A DNA stretch of 64,000 nt, taken from the NCBI GenBank assembly GCA_965204465.1, contig CBDBES010000002.1, forward strand, positions 806,001-870,000, written 5' to 3'. Below, piece by piece: positions 1 to 10,010 of the stretch. Position numbers and translations under genes: made by a program. Within the stretch, counting starts at the first letter, position 1. Each line of letters opens with the position of its first letter. The notes below the pieces were generated by a model. The model saw only the letters and a program-made list of their open reading frames with translations. It had not been told where the DNA came from and made no database searches. This DNA is from CBDBES01 sp965204465. Its GTDB lineage: Bacteria > Spirochaetota > Leptospiria > Turneriellales > CBDBES01.

Positions 1-1398
1 GCATTTATTACCAATCGCATAGGAGACGCTGGATTTATTTTAGGTATATTTCTGCTTTATAGAGAAATAGGTAGCCTGGACTATGGAATTGTGCTTTCTT
101 ATCTAGACACCGCAAATATTCCTGCCGAGATTTTGAACACAATTGCTCTTCTACTTTTCATAGGCGTGGTTGGCAAGTCTGCGCAGATACCTCTTTACGT
201 TTGGCTTCCAGATGCAATGGCAGGTCCTACTCCTGTTTCTGCCTTGATCCATGCGGCAACCATGGTAACAGCCGGCGTCTTTATAATATTTAGATTAGCC
301 CCCCTATTCTTAGGCGCTTTAGATGTATCCATATTGATCAGCTATACAGGTGCATTTACTGCATTACTTGCTGCATTGATTGCTATAACACAAACAGATA
401 TTAAAAAAGTATTGGCATATTCTACCGTCTCTCAGCTAGGCTATATGTTCATGGCCATGGGAGTGGGCGCCTATGGTGCAGGGATGTTCCATTTAACAAC
501 GCATGCTTTTTTTAAGGCTCTTCTTTTTTTAGGTTCAGGGGCTGTGATCATTGCATTGCACCATGAACAAGACATACGAAAAATGGGCAAATTACATCAA
601 AAGCTTCCTTTTATTTCGATCATTTTTTGGATAGGGGCCATCGCTATCTCTGGCATTCCTGGTTTTTCTGGCTTTTTCTCTAAGGACATGATATTAGAAA
701 AGGTATTCACTTTTAAATATGGAGGTACCTGGCTTTACTCTATTGGGCTATTTACTGCCTTCTTGACCAGTTTCTATATTTACAGGTTGGTTTTTTTAAC
801 ATTCCATACGAAAAAGGCCAGACATAACCATAATGTAGAGGACGTGAAATGGAATATAAAAGTACCTCTTGTTATTCTATCTATTCTGGCCATCATAGGT
901 GGCTATGTAGGGCTTCCCCATTTATTTACCCATAAACCTGGAATGATACTCCAATATTTTGATCAAATATTATCCTCAAACTCTTTGTCTATGAAAGCAA
1001 ATAATTATATCACCATTGAAGCCAGCCAAGAAGCTATTTTAATGGGAATGTCTGTTACGGCAGCCATTCTGGGTTTTACTTTAGCATGGTATAAATACCA
1101 ACAAAAAAATCAAATTCCTGTAGCAGATAAAGCATTTAGAAAAAGATGGGTTAAATATAGTTTTCATAAATTTTATTTAGACGAGTTTTATGAGTTTATT
1201 CTTTTAAGACCAATGAAAAAAATTTCTGAATATTCCTATCATATTACAGATGCTAAGTGGATTGACGGTGTTGTAGATGGGCTAGGACAATTGGGTTTAG
1301 CATATGGTTCTGTATTGAGAAAATTACAAACAGGTCAGGTAGGGCATTATGCCTTCTATATTTTGATATCCTTTTTAATTGTTTTCTTATTTATATGA
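1..1398 (+). CDS. nuoL: NADH-quinone oxidoreductase subunit L (5' truncated by window edge)
   Basis: Membrane antiporter-like subunit of respiratory complex I, carrying one of the distal proton channels. The frame is open from base 1 (AFITNRIGDAGF...), so the true start lies upstream. 465 codons are visible, against roughly 600-650 residues for the family. Diagnostic NuoL segments are present in order: KSAQIPLYVWLPDAMAGPTP, TDIKKVLAYSTVSQLGYMF, TTHAFFKALLFLGSG, and the C-terminal hydrophobic helix that in this family follows a long lateral amphipathic helix. nuoM starts 27 bases downstream and nuoN follows, the usual end of a nuo operon. I see no internal damage. Confidence 0.96.
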   Translation, partial: AFITNRIGDAGFILGIFLLYREIGSLDYGIVLSYLDTANIPAEILNTIALLLFIGVVGKSAQIPLYVWLPDAMAGPTPVSALIHAATMVTAGVFIIFRLAPLFLGALDVSILISYTGAFTALLAALIAITQTDIKKVLAYSTVSQLGYMFMAMGVGAYGAGMFHLTTHAFFKALLFLGSGAVIIALHHEQDIRKMGKLHQKLPFISIIFWIGAIAISGIPGFSGFFSKDMILEKVFTFKYGGTWLYSIGLFTAFLTSFYIYRLVFLTFHTKKARHNHNVEDVKWNIKVPLVILSILAIIGGYVGLPHLFTHKPGMILQYFDQILSSNSLSMKANNYITIEASQEAILMGMSVTAAILGFTLAWYKYQQKNQIPVADKAFRKRWVKYSFHKFYLDEFYEFILLRPMKKISEYSYHITDAKWIDGVVDGLGQLGLAYGSVLRKLQTGQVGHYAFYILISFLIVFLFI

Positions 1399-1425
1399 TG
1401 AATTTTCAATTAAGGTATAAATAAT

Positions 1426-3063
1426 ATGATGTTAAGCATTAGTATATTCAGTCTTTTATGCGGTATTTTCTTATTGGCGATTCTACCTAAGCGAATTTTG
1501 AATCGAAAAATACAGAAGCCAAACATTCTGCTATTTATGATCTCTCTATCGGCAAGTCTTATCGCTTTATTATCTTCAATTATAGCGGCCTATCAATTTA
1601 ATTCTAACATTCCTGGATTCCAGCTAAAAGAAACTTGGTTTAAAGAAATTCAATACGGTCTTAACTGGTGGTTTGCCTTGGATGGTATTAGTCTTAGTCT
1701 ATATCTTTTAACCACAATTCTTTTCCCTTTGGGAATATGTTATTCTTATTTTAGTTATCAGGGTTTATGTAAACAAGATGAACCACAAGCCAGTTGTTTG
1801 GCATTCTTAAGAAACGAAAAGTTATTCTATATCAGTCTTTTACTACTGGAACTAAGTGTGATTGGAGTCTTTTTATCGGTCAGTTTTATCTCTTTTTATG
1901 TATTTTGGGAATTAACATTGATCCCAATGGTATTATTGATCGGTATATGGGGAGGAAAGAACAAAAGATATGCAGCGATTAAATTCCTTATCTATACTTT
2001 TAGTGGTTCTGTATTTTTGATATTGGGGATTATTTCTTTGATGTTCATTTATTCCATACCCATGGGAATTACTGATCTGAACATTTTATCCGAATCCAAA
2101 ATATTAAAACATATGAATACCAATATAAATGAGCTTATCTTTTGGGCTTTGATGATCAGCTTTTTAATAAAAATACCTGTAATCCCCTTCCATACATGGC
2201 TACCACATGCCCATACAGAGGCGCCTACTGTTGGATCAATTGTACTAGCGGGAATACTGCTTAAAATGGGTACATATGGGATATTTCGTTTCTCCATCTC
2301 ATTGTTTCCTGCGGTTTCTTTAAAATATGCCGATTTTTTCATGATCATAGGCGTAATAGGCATTATATATGGAGCATGGCTGGCATGGTCACAAACAGAT
2401 ATAAAAAAGTTGATCGCATATTCTTCCGTATCTCATATGGGATATATAATACTAGGGAGTTTTAGCGGAAATATAGAGGGACTATCAGGGGCCTATATTC
2501 AAATGATCAATCATGGAATTTCTACTGGCTTTTTATTCTTACTTGTGGGTATCATCTATGATAAAACCCATACCAGAGAAATTGAAGCTTATGGTGGTCT
2601 GGCTAAATGCTCTCCTATGTATGCGGTTTTTTTCATGCTTGCTACTCTGAGTGCCATAGGTTTGCCAGGTACAAACGGATTTATAGGGGAATTTCTGATA
2701 TTGATGGGAAGCTTTTTAAAGGATCCATTGATTGCTTCATTTGCTGTAATAGGAATAATATTTGGGGCAGTATACATGCTTTTTCTGTATAAAAAAATCT
2801 TTTCCGGAGAAACCACGGAAAAGCTAAAAAAAATCCATGAAAAAAATTCGCTTGCAATGAATTTGAAAGAGATTTCAGTAGCCATACCTTTCATTATTAT
2901 GATATTCTATCTGGGAGTTAAACCATCCATTGTTTTAGACACTGCTCGGAAAAGCCTTACATCTGTTATTTTTAGAATGGAAATAGCCCAAAAAGAAATT
3001 ACCATGCAAAAAGAAGAAAAATTTTCATTTCAAAAAAATAATATAAATATCCATAAACGTTAA
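1426..3063 (+). CDS. nuoM: NADH-quinone oxidoreductase subunit M
   Basis: Complex I antiporter-like membrane subunit of 545 residues, slightly longer than the typical 500. Key segments: YVFWELTLIPMVLLIGIWGG with the conserved helix Glu, KIPVIPFHTWLPHAHTEAPT (NuoM signature), and TDIKKLIAYSSVSHMGYI. The C-terminal ~45 residues (from about 500) are polar, Lys/Glu-rich and look like a lineage-specific tail. The start ATGATG is 27 bases after nuoL; nuoN begins 1 base after the stop, so translation is probably coupled. The first Met could be either of two adjacent ATG codons after 1426. Confidence 0.96.
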   Translation: MMLSISIFSLLCGIFLLAILPKRILNRKIQKPNILLFMISLSASLIALLSSIIAAYQFNSNIPGFQLKETWFKEIQYGLNWWFALDGISLSLYLLTTILFPLGICYSYFSYQGLCKQDEPQASCLAFLRNEKLFYISLLLLELSVIGVFLSVSFISFYVFWELTLIPMVLLIGIWGGKNKRYAAIKFLIYTFSGSVFLILGIISLMFIYSIPMGITDLNILSESKILKHMNTNINELIFWALMISFLIKIPVIPFHTWLPHAHTEAPTVGSIVLAGILLKMGTYGIFRFSISLFPAVSLKYADFFMIIGVIGIIYGAWLAWSQTDIKKLIAYSSVSHMGYIILGSFSGNIEGLSGAYIQMINHGISTGFLFLLVGIIYDKTHTREIEAYGGLAKCSPMYAVFFMLATLSAIGLPGTNGFIGEFLILMGSFLKDPLIASFAVIGIIFGAVYMLFLYKKIFSGETTEKLKKIHEKNSLAMNLKEISVAIPFIIMIFYLGVKPSIVLDTARKSLTSVIFRMEIAQKEITMQKEEKFSFQKNNINIHKR

Positions 3064-3064
3064 A

Positions 3065-4651
3065 ATGGAATCTATTCAATTAAAAGACTTTATTATTGCA
3101 TTTGCACCTATAGCCTTGAGTGTATCGGCTCTATTGATCATTCTTTTTCAGATCACTCTTCCAAAATTCAGACTATCCCTTTCTTATGGAAGTACCTTAA
3201 TAACACTTTTGATCGTTGCCCTATTCATAGCAATGACTTTTTTGGCCATGTCTGGCACAAAAGACGGTCCCTCTGACTCTTCCTTTTTACCCCGTTTTAT
3301 AAGCCAAATATTCTATAACAATGTATCTGCATTTAAAAGTCAATTTATATGGAATCGTCATACGGCTATTTATTCATTGGCAATCGTTATCTTTTTGATG
3401 CTGATAGTTACCATGATGAGAGATATTCTGACACATATGAAATTACATTTAGTAGAAGCGTATCAAATGGCATTATTCTCCGGGGCTGGATTGATCTTCT
3501 TTATATGCTCCCAAAATCTGATCATGATGTTCATCTCTGTAGAACTGGCTTCCCTACCTCTGTATGTATTAGCCGCTTGGGATAGAAATGAAAAGTCTTG
3601 TAGCGAAGCAGGATTAAAATATTTTCTCTTAAGTGTTTTTTCGTCTACTTTTTTTCTTTTAGGCACTGCTTTTATCTATGGAAGTATGAGAACAGTAAAC
3701 ATAGTCAGAATAGGGGAAATATTATCTAATACATCTATATCGTATAATTCTGATCTATTATTGATAGGAGCAATTTTAGTGATCATGTCGCTCTTCTTTA
3801 AGGTGGCTCTTTTCCCTCTACATGGTTGGGTAGCCGATGTCTATGAGGGAAGCATTACTATCGTTACAGCGCTAATGGCCAGCCTGATCAAAATTGCATC
3901 CGTAGGTGTTGTTTTTCATATACTTAGTTATTTAGGAATTATTTTTCAAGATACTTTACAAAAGATCATTCTACTATTAGCAATCGGTTCCATGTTATAT
4001 GGAAATATAGTAGCTCTCGTCCAGAAAAATCTAAAAAGAATATTTGCCTATTCGTCCATCGCGCATGCAGGTTATATGGCAGCTATGTTTGCATTGTCTT
4101 TCTCTAAAGAAACCAGAGCCGATGCTTTTGCATCTCTATTTTATTATGTGTTTGCCTATGCTCTAGGTACGGTATTCATTTTTGGGTTGATCGCATTCAT
4201 GGAAACCAGAGAAAGCACTAAAAAAATGATCATGTTAGATGATCTAAAGAATCTATCTGAAAAAAATCCCTATATAGCCTTTGCACTTTCTGCCGCTTCT
4301 CTATCTCTGGCCGGTATCCCTCCTTTAGCGGGTTTTTACGGTAAATTTTTTATATTGAAGTCATTGCTAAAATCAGAAATGTATATTGTAGCCATATTTG
4401 TGAGTATTAGTGCTCTGATAGGGATTTATTATTATGCCCGAATATTCTTTTACTCTTACTGGTACTCATCTGCCACAGATCAGGATGCAAGTTTAAAGAG
4501 TTCATTAAAGAGTAAAGAAATCAGGCCCCTTTTTAGCGGTTTTTGGCCTAAAATTTCTGGTAGTATTCTAACAATTTTAATATTGACATCAGGAATTTTA
4601 TCTCCATTTTTGGTTTATCAGATATGGAAATTTTATAGTCATTTACCCTAA
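3065..4651 (+). CDS. nuoN: NADH-quinone oxidoreductase subunit N
   Basis: Third antiporter-like subunit of complex I, 528 residues and polytopic. Family segments: FFICSQNLIMMFISVELASL (helix with conserved Glu), FFKVALFPLHGWVADVYEGS (NuoN form of the proton-channel Lys/His helix), KRIFAYSSIAHAGYM, and SLAGIPPLAGFYGKFFILKS. It starts one base after the nuoM stop. This looks like the operon end: the next gene, htrA, is only 14 bases downstream but functionally unrelated, so read-through co-expression is possible. Confidence 0.95.
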   Translation: MESIQLKDFIIAFAPIALSVSALLIILFQITLPKFRLSLSYGSTLITLLIVALFIAMTFLAMSGTKDGPSDSSFLPRFISQIFYNNVSAFKSQFIWNRHTAIYSLAIVIFLMLIVTMMRDILTHMKLHLVEAYQMALFSGAGLIFFICSQNLIMMFISVELASLPLYVLAAWDRNEKSCSEAGLKYFLLSVFSSTFFLLGTAFIYGSMRTVNIVRIGEILSNTSISYNSDLLLIGAILVIMSLFFKVALFPLHGWVADVYEGSITIVTALMASLIKIASVGVVFHILSYLGIIFQDTLQKIILLLAIGSMLYGNIVALVQKNLKRIFAYSSIAHAGYMAAMFALSFSKETRADAFASLFYYVFAYALGTVFIFGLIAFMETRESTKKMIMLDDLKNLSEKNPYIAFALSAASLSLAGIPPLAGFYGKFFILKSLLKSEMYIVAIFVSISALIGIYYYARIFFYSYWYSSATDQDASLKSSLKSKEIRPLFSGFWPKISGSILTILILTSGILSPFLVYQIWKFYSHLP

Positions 4652-4665
4652 AGGTTGATCAAAAT

Positions 4666-5781
4666 ATGATATTCACGAGAATATTTTCTTTTTTATTTTT
4701 ATTCCTACTTTTGCTTTCTTGCGACGAAGATCCTTTTACTAAAAAGAAAAAAATAAACCCTCTCCTGAAATCAGAAGAAATTAAAAAGGCAATTCTGGTC
4801 CAAAATGCAATCCGTGAAATATATAAAATGACAAATCCTTCTGTAGTTAGTATAACAACAGAAAAAATAGTAAATACAAGTCCCTTTTTCAGAGATCCTT
4901 TTTTCAGGCATTTTTTCGGGGACCCTAAAAAAGATAAACAAAAAAAGCGTAAAAATCAGGGACTCGGTTCAGGTTTTTTGATGGATCAGGAAGGTTATAT
5001 AGTCACGAATCACCATGTAATAGACAATGTGGATTCAATAAACGTGAAATTTGTAGATGGTTCTGACCATGAAGCCACCCTGATCGGCTCGGATAAATAT
5101 TCAGATATAGCTCTTCTAAAAGTAGATAGCAAAAAGAAATTTTCTTATCTGTCAATAGGTAATTCAGATGATATCCGGGTAGGAGATATGGCAATCGCCA
5201 TAGGCAATCCATTTGGTCTTTCTTCAACTCTAACAACAGGTGTTATTTCTTCTGTGAACCAAGAGATAGAGTCTTCCGATGGTCGCCCAAGAATACAAAC
5301 AGATGCGGCCATTAATCCAGGCAACTCTGGAGGCCCTCTATTGAATGTAAAAGGAGAAGTGATTGGAATCAATCAAATGATCTATACGAAATCAGGAGGC
5401 TCACTTGGTATTGGCTTTGCTATTCCTATAAATCACGCCATGAGTATTATTTTGCAGCTAAAAGAAGGTAAAAAAATAGAAGTTGGCTATATTGGAGTGA
5501 ATATCGTAACAGATCCTCCCAGAGAACAGCTATACAGACTAGGTCTCTTAGATCAAAAAGGATTGCTTATTGCTATGGTGCAAAAAAATTCACCTGCTTG
5601 GAAAACGGGGATACGAACCTTTGATTTTATTACCCATATTGATGATAAATTAGCAGACAGATTCTATGTACTTAAATCTACTATTCTGCAAAAGAAAATT
5701 GGAGATTATGTAAAATTAAGGATCATTCGTAATGGATCTGTTAAATCCTTTAATGTAAAGATCGGGAAACAAACCAGCTGA
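4666..5781 (+). CDS. DegP/HtrA-type serine protease, predicted lipoprotein
   Basis: Envelope quality-control protease of the trypsin-like S1C family, 371 residues. The N-terminus is a lipoprotein signal (hydrophobic stretch ending LLLLSC, Cys19), so it is likely membrane-anchored outside the cytoplasm rather than free in the periplasm. Catalytic triad visible: His117 in TNHHVID, Asp147 in SDIALLK, Ser221 in NPGNSGGP. One C-terminal PDZ domain (about 275-365) follows, so it is DegS/HtrA-sized rather than two-PDZ DegP. The linker after Cys19 reads DEDPFTKK, nearly matching the FecR lipoprotein at 10329. It is 14 bases downstream of nuoN. Confidence 0.9.
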   Translation: MIFTRIFSFLFLFLLLLSCDEDPFTKKKKINPLLKSEEIKKAILVQNAIREIYKMTNPSVVSITTEKIVNTSPFFRDPFFRHFFGDPKKDKQKKRKNQGLGSGFLMDQEGYIVTNHHVIDNVDSINVKFVDGSDHEATLIGSDKYSDIALLKVDSKKKFSYLSIGNSDDIRVGDMAIAIGNPFGLSSTLTTGVISSVNQEIESSDGRPRIQTDAAINPGNSGGPLLNVKGEVIGINQMIYTKSGGSLGIGFAIPINHAMSIILQLKEGKKIEVGYIGVNIVTDPPREQLYRLGLLDQKGLLIAMVQKNSPAWKTGIRTFDFITHIDDKLADRFYVLKSTILQKKIGDYVKLRIIRNGSVKSFNVKIGKQTS

Positions 5782-6017
5782 AGTTCTTTTTACCTTATTT
5801 ATTCTTATTCAAGTCTATTTTTTTATATTCAATTAAATTTGCCTATGCCTTTGCAGATATAATTTAAAAAGCAGAAATTGATCCCAGGCAAATAAATATT
5901 GAAATAACAGAAAGAATTTTGATTAGAGATGAAGACTCCGCTGCAAGAACATTGAATCAGCTTGCTTCTACTTTAGTTATAGAAAGTTATCTAGCCTCTT
6001 TTTTCTTAGAAAGATAA
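5781..6017 (+). pseudogene. Decayed exported-protein remnant (in-frame stop)
   Basis: One reading frame beginning at the htrA stop encodes a leader-like hydrophobic stretch (KFFLPYLFLFKSIFLYS..AYAFAD). It then meets TAA at 5865-5867 and continues as a polar segment (AEIDPRQINIEITERILIRD) to TAA at 6015-6017. No ATG precedes the leader. The combination of signal peptide, interrupted frame and missing start suggests a degraded secreted-protein gene. I recognise no family. Its last bases overlap the tail of the DUF2335-like remnant on the other strand. Confidence 0.35.
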
Positions 6018-6477
6018 TATATAGCGATGCCGCCTCCGCCAAAGGCAGGAAGTAATATCTTAAGTAGCTCAAATATAATTTCATCTTTATTTTGATAAAG
6101 TACAAAAAAAATAAACGCAACAATACATAAGGTAATTATTATTCTATAAGTAAAATTTTGATCTCTTCGTTTAGAAAAAAAATTATAAATTCTCTCATTC
6201 TCTTTATCAATAGTCTTAACAAAATTTTGTCTTTCATCTTTGTCCAGATGCGGTAATACACCTAAGAGATACTTTGTTGGTACATTATTACCTGAAAACC
6301 TATTGTGGTTTGGTGATATTGACTCTTAATATTATTATCTTGTTGGTCTGGCGGGATAGTATTTGGATTTTGTTGATTAAATTTATCAACGATATTATCT
6401 TTGCTTGTATTTTTATTTGGGTCAATAGGATTCTTAGAAAAACGTTGACTTGAAGATTGCTTCTGGTTCCTTTTCAT
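5987..6477 (-). pseudogene. DUF2335-like membrane protein, frameshifted
   Basis: Two overlapping minus-strand frames together make one plausible protein. The first (from ATG at 6477) is Asn/Gln-rich and ends QQDNNIKSQYHQTTI. The second continues FSGNNVPTKYLLGVLPHLD, then DKENERIYNFFSKRRDQNFT, a transmembrane helix (RIIITLCIVAFIFFVLYQ) and a glycine-rich second hydrophobic segment, stopping at 5987-5989. The layout of polar N-terminus, His-containing linker, FSG..LP motif and two C-terminal helices resembles DUF2335. The join needs a one-base shift near 6285-6290. It could be a sequencing error or true decay. Function of the family is unknown. Confidence 0.45.
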
Positions 6478-6649
6478 ATTTATTTTTATCTAGAATATTA
6501 CTTATTCCCCTTAATATATAGTCAGCATATACTAAACGAATATCTTTTTCTTCCATTACAACAGTATTTTTATTTTCATCATACTTTTTTACTGAAATAA
6601 TATTTTCTTTTGTTTTAATCAATTTTAATAGCTCTCCTAAAATTATCAT
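6434..6649 (-). CDS. Small hypothetical protein, 71 aa
   Basis: Minus-strand ORF starting MIILGELLKLIKTKENIISV and ending EAIFKSTFF, overlapping the start of the DUF2335-like frame by 44 bases. It is charged, without signal peptide or membrane helix, and resembles nothing I recognise. A possible upstream 25-codon ORF (ATG near 6689, preceded by AAGGA) overlaps its start, so this may be one gene broken by a frameshift. It lies between alaS and the DUF2335-like remnant, on the same strand as both. Coding status is uncertain. Confidence 0.35.
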   Translation of the reverse strand: MIILGELLKLIKTKENIISVKKYDENKNTVVMEEKDIRLVYADYILRGISNILDKNKYEKEPEAIFKSTFF

Positions 6650-6773
6650 CTGCCACCTGTACGATCACCATCGCCAAATTAACGATTTTCATACCATATT
6701 CCTTTTAATATTGAATTCTTCCTGTAACAACCATAAAAGAGTCATTTAGTATGTGAAGGATATACTAGCATGG

Positions 6774-9560
6774 TCATTTTAATTTCCCGGATATAAAATT
6801 TTGGAATTCATCGGCCAATTGAGCTTTTTGTTGTGAAGAAGCATCTAATTTTCCACTTGCTTGCGCAAATTCAAATCTACCACCCCCCCCTCCTTTTACA
6901 TAGGGTAGCTTTGGAATAATTTTCTTGATCAAGTCATTCGCATCTAACTCTATAGACTTGGCATAACTTCTGGTAGAAGCCAAAACTGCATTCCAGACTC
7001 TTTGTTGAAAACTCTGTAGAATAAATACTCCATTAGGTTGTTTTTCTCTTAAGGCATCTGCTAGATTTTTTAGGTCAGGGATGCTCCAATTTTCTTCAAC
7101 GATATGAAAGATAGAAATACCATTTTTTTGTTTTTTGGATTCTAAAATTTTCTGGATCGTATCTTCGTTTATGTTTTTATGGCTTTTCCCATGTACCTTT
7201 AACTTTTTTTTGATTCTTGTTTCTAATGATCTTACATGTGCATCCAATTCACGTATACTATGCCATTTTAGTATAAGATCATTTGCATTAGAATTTTCAA
7301 TTTTTTGAATATCCAATACCTTGCCAGAAATATATTGATTGGATATATTTTTAAGATCATTCTTAAATTCTCGTTCCATTTTAGAATTTACAATTATTTT
7401 TTTCAGTTCATCAATCATTTTAACCGCATCATGATAAATGGAAATCATTTTTTGGATGGCTAGTTTTCCAGAAAGTGCATCTATTCTTCGATTACCAGAA
7501 CCAGGGCTACTTTCTTTGATGATAATGAAAAACCGAATATCTGAAGTATTATTCACATGTGTTCCAGCACAAAACTCCATAGAAGAATCACCCAATTCCA
7601 CTACCCTTACGATGTCTTCATATTTTTCACCAAAGGTCATAAGAGCCCCTTTATTTTGTGCTTCTTTTATAGGTAAAACAGATGATATTGTTTCTTTAGA
7701 ATGAGAGATAGAATGATTTACCATTTTTTCTACCTCCTGAATTTCAGAAATAGTCATCGCTTTATTATGGGTAAAATCGAAGCGTAGGTAATTATAATGT
7801 ACCAAGGATCCACTCTGGCGTATATGATCTCCTAAAGTTTTTCGGAGGGCCGCATTCAATAGATGAGTAGCGCTATGATTCCCGCGTAAAAAATTGCGTC
7901 TGGACTCTTGTATTTCTAAGCCTACCATATCACCTGTACATATTGTTCCATTAAAAGACCGGCAGATATGCAATATTATATTTTCTATTTTTTTTGTATC
8001 CATTACTTCTACCGAAAAATTCTGGCCCATTATGGACCCTGTATCCCCCAGTTGACCTCCACTCTCTGGATAAAAAGGAGTCTGATCTGTAATGATATAA
8101 AAAAATTCATCTTTTTTAATATCTTTCGTAGAGATAGAATCTACTTGTTTTTCACCTAGAATGATCCTAATGATTCTGCCACTATCTTTTATATTTTCAT
8201 AGCCTGTAAAACGAGTTCCCTCCACACCATTCAAGGGTAATTGGTTTTGGGTGTCTTTCCATGCAATCCGGCCCCTTTTACGTTGAGCCTCCATTTCTGC
8301 TTCAAATTCAAAAGTATTTACCCTAAGACCATTTTCAGCTGCAATTTCCATTGTTATTTCCAGGGGAAAACCAAAAGAATCATAAAGCAGAAAAGCATTT
8401 TTACCAGAAATGATCTTATTCTGTTTCTGCATAGAATTTAGGATAATTTCTTCTAACTTTTCAGCCCCTCTCATAAGAGTTTGTAAGAATTTTTTTTCTT
8501 CTTGTTTGATATTATCACGTACAAAATTTACTTGTTGCTTCAGTTCATCATATATATACCCATAAATTTCCACCACACTATCCACTAATCTATAGAGTAT
8601 TGGATTCTTTTGACCTATTTTTTTCCCATTTAAAATAGCTCTTCTTAAAATTTTGCGTAGAACATATCCCCTGGCTTCATTAGAAGGATAAATACCATCT
8701 GCCATACAGAAAACAAGTGTTCTTATGTGATCGGTTAAAATTCGGATCGTGGATTCTTGATCTGTTTCATCACTCACTTTATATATCCGGCAGACCTCAG
8801 ATTTTAATTTTTTTATTTCGTCTATATCAAATACAGAATCTTTTGCTTGTAAAAGAAGTGCCAGACGTTCCAAACCAGCTCCTGTATCTACCCCCTTTTT
8901 TTGAAGAGGAAATAATTCGTTTTGCTTGTTTTGATCAAATTCATTGAATACTAAATTCCAATATTCTATGAATCTTTCTCCTTTATCCCCTGGTTGATTG
9001 CATACATTTTGAGGATCAAATTCAGTTCCTCTGTCTAAATAGAGTTCGCTGCATGGACCGCATGGCCCTGTACTGCCTGCAGGTCCCCAAAAGTTGTGTT
9101 CTTTCCCTAAGCGAACGATCTTATGCTCTGGAATTCCAATATGATCTTTCCATAAATAAAAAGATTCTTCATCTTCCATATAAACGGTGATCCATATCTG
9201 TTCCTTTGGGAATTTTAAAAATTCTGTAGAATACTCCCATGAAAATTGGATTGCCTCTTTTTTAAAGTAGCCTCCGAAACTAAAATTACCCAGCATTTCA
9301 AACAGGCAAAGATGTCTTTTGGTTTTTCCGACCTCAGACAGATCACTGGTACGCATACATTTTTGTACACTTGCGATATTGTCCTTAGGAGGAGAGAGAA
9401 TACCTGAAAAATAGGATTTGAAAGGTACCATTCCGGCACTCGTGAAAAGAAGAGTGGGGTCTTCTTCAGGAATTAGACTAGCACTGGGTAAGACCAAATG
9501 ATCTTTAGAAGCAAAAAAATTCAAAAAAGACTTTCTTATCTCATTTACTTTCATGGGCAT
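6774..9560 (-). CDS. alaS: Alanyl-tRNA synthetase
   Basis: Cytoplasmic class II synthetase charging tRNA-Ala; its substrate tRNA-Ala(GGC) is in this window at 63054-63126. The 928-residue length fits bacterial AlaRS. Order: aminoacylation domain beginning VNEIRKSFLNFFASKDH with DPTLLFTSAGMVPFK; editing domain with zinc-type ligands in NHSATHLL and CAGTHV; a linker rich in Lys and Glu; and the C-Ala domain with a glycine run KGGGGGRFEFAQASG. The start could be Met1 or Met3 (MPMKVNEIR). Convergent or same-strand neighbours are accessory remnants, so it is probably monocistronic. Confidence 0.97.
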   Translation of the reverse strand: MPMKVNEIRKSFLNFFASKDHLVLPSASLIPEEDPTLLFTSAGMVPFKSYFSGILSPPKDNIASVQKCMRTSDLSEVGKTKRHLCLFEMLGNFSFGGYFKKEAIQFSWEYSTEFLKFPKEQIWITVYMEDEESFYLWKDHIGIPEHKIVRLGKEHNFWGPAGSTGPCGPCSELYLDRGTEFDPQNVCNQPGDKGERFIEYWNLVFNEFDQNKQNELFPLQKKGVDTGAGLERLALLLQAKDSVFDIDEIKKLKSEVCRIYKVSDETDQESTIRILTDHIRTLVFCMADGIYPSNEARGYVLRKILRRAILNGKKIGQKNPILYRLVDSVVEIYGYIYDELKQQVNFVRDNIKQEEKKFLQTLMRGAEKLEEIILNSMQKQNKIISGKNAFLLYDSFGFPLEITMEIAAENGLRVNTFEFEAEMEAQRKRGRIAWKDTQNQLPLNGVEGTRFTGYENIKDSGRIIRIILGEKQVDSISTKDIKKDEFFYIITDQTPFYPESGGQLGDTGSIMGQNFSVEVMDTKKIENIILHICRSFNGTICTGDMVGLEIQESRRNFLRGNHSATHLLNAALRKTLGDHIRQSGSLVHYNYLRFDFTHNKAMTISEIQEVEKMVNHSISHSKETISSVLPIKEAQNKGALMTFGEKYEDIVRVVELGDSSMEFCAGTHVNNTSDIRFFIIIKESSPGSGNRRIDALSGKLAIQKMISIYHDAVKMIDELKKIIVNSKMEREFKNDLKNISNQYISGKVLDIQKIENSNANDLILKWHSIRELDAHVRSLETRIKKKLKVHGKSHKNINEDTIQKILESKKQKNGISIFHIVEENWSIPDLKNLADALREKQPNGVFILQSFQQRVWNAVLASTRSYAKSIELDANDLIKKIIPKLPYVKGGGGGRFEFAQASGKLDASSQQKAQLADEFQNFISGKLK

Positions 9561-9697
9561 CTTGCTGTCCCCGGATCAGGAATACCCATTAGATATTTTA
9601 GCCCGATCCACAGGATCAGTATTTTAATCCTATATTGATTGTGAATCAGATACTTAGATAATATGACAACCTTTTTCTTTTTTGCCATATAAAGGAG

Positions 9698-10010
9698 GAG
9701 CCTGTGCCTCAACACAGAAGAATAATTTACTACATTGTAATCTATATCGTATTTTTTGTTCCCGAAGGTTTTTTGATATTTTTTCTCGAAAACACGAAAT
9801 AATTTCCTAATTTCCTGATCTATACAAGCTGTTCCCGTATCATTTTGCTAAAATTGAAGGTTATTGCAGCGATTTTTACCTCTATTCTCGTCTTCTGAAT
9901 CCCTCTGAGCAATAGCTCCCTAAATCAGAAGTATTTGCCTTGATTTTAGTTCCATCTGCTTTTACATCCATCCCAATATTAGGGTTTTTATGACATAACA
10001 AAGATACTGA
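9698..10010 (-). mobile_element. IS1182-family transposase relic (3' end)
   Basis: The left edge (9698-9713) repeats the first 16 bases of the IS1182 terminal sequence seen at 14946 (gagcctgtgcctcaac). Reading the minus strand from about 10000 gives GMDVKADGTKIKANTSDLGS, the DGTKIKAN core typical of IS1182 transposases. After an in-frame stop comes a segment resembling the C-terminal end (VKIAAITFNFSKM). Most of the coding region is deleted or frameshifted. The gap 9561-10328 holds this relic and the promoter region of the next gene; I see no intact gene in it. Confidence 0.65.

Noticed and set aside
5987..6477. Programmed ribosomal frameshift in the DUF2335-like gene
   Set aside because: No slippery heptamer or downstream structure is evident at the join, and neighbours are decayed, so mutation or sequencing error is simpler.
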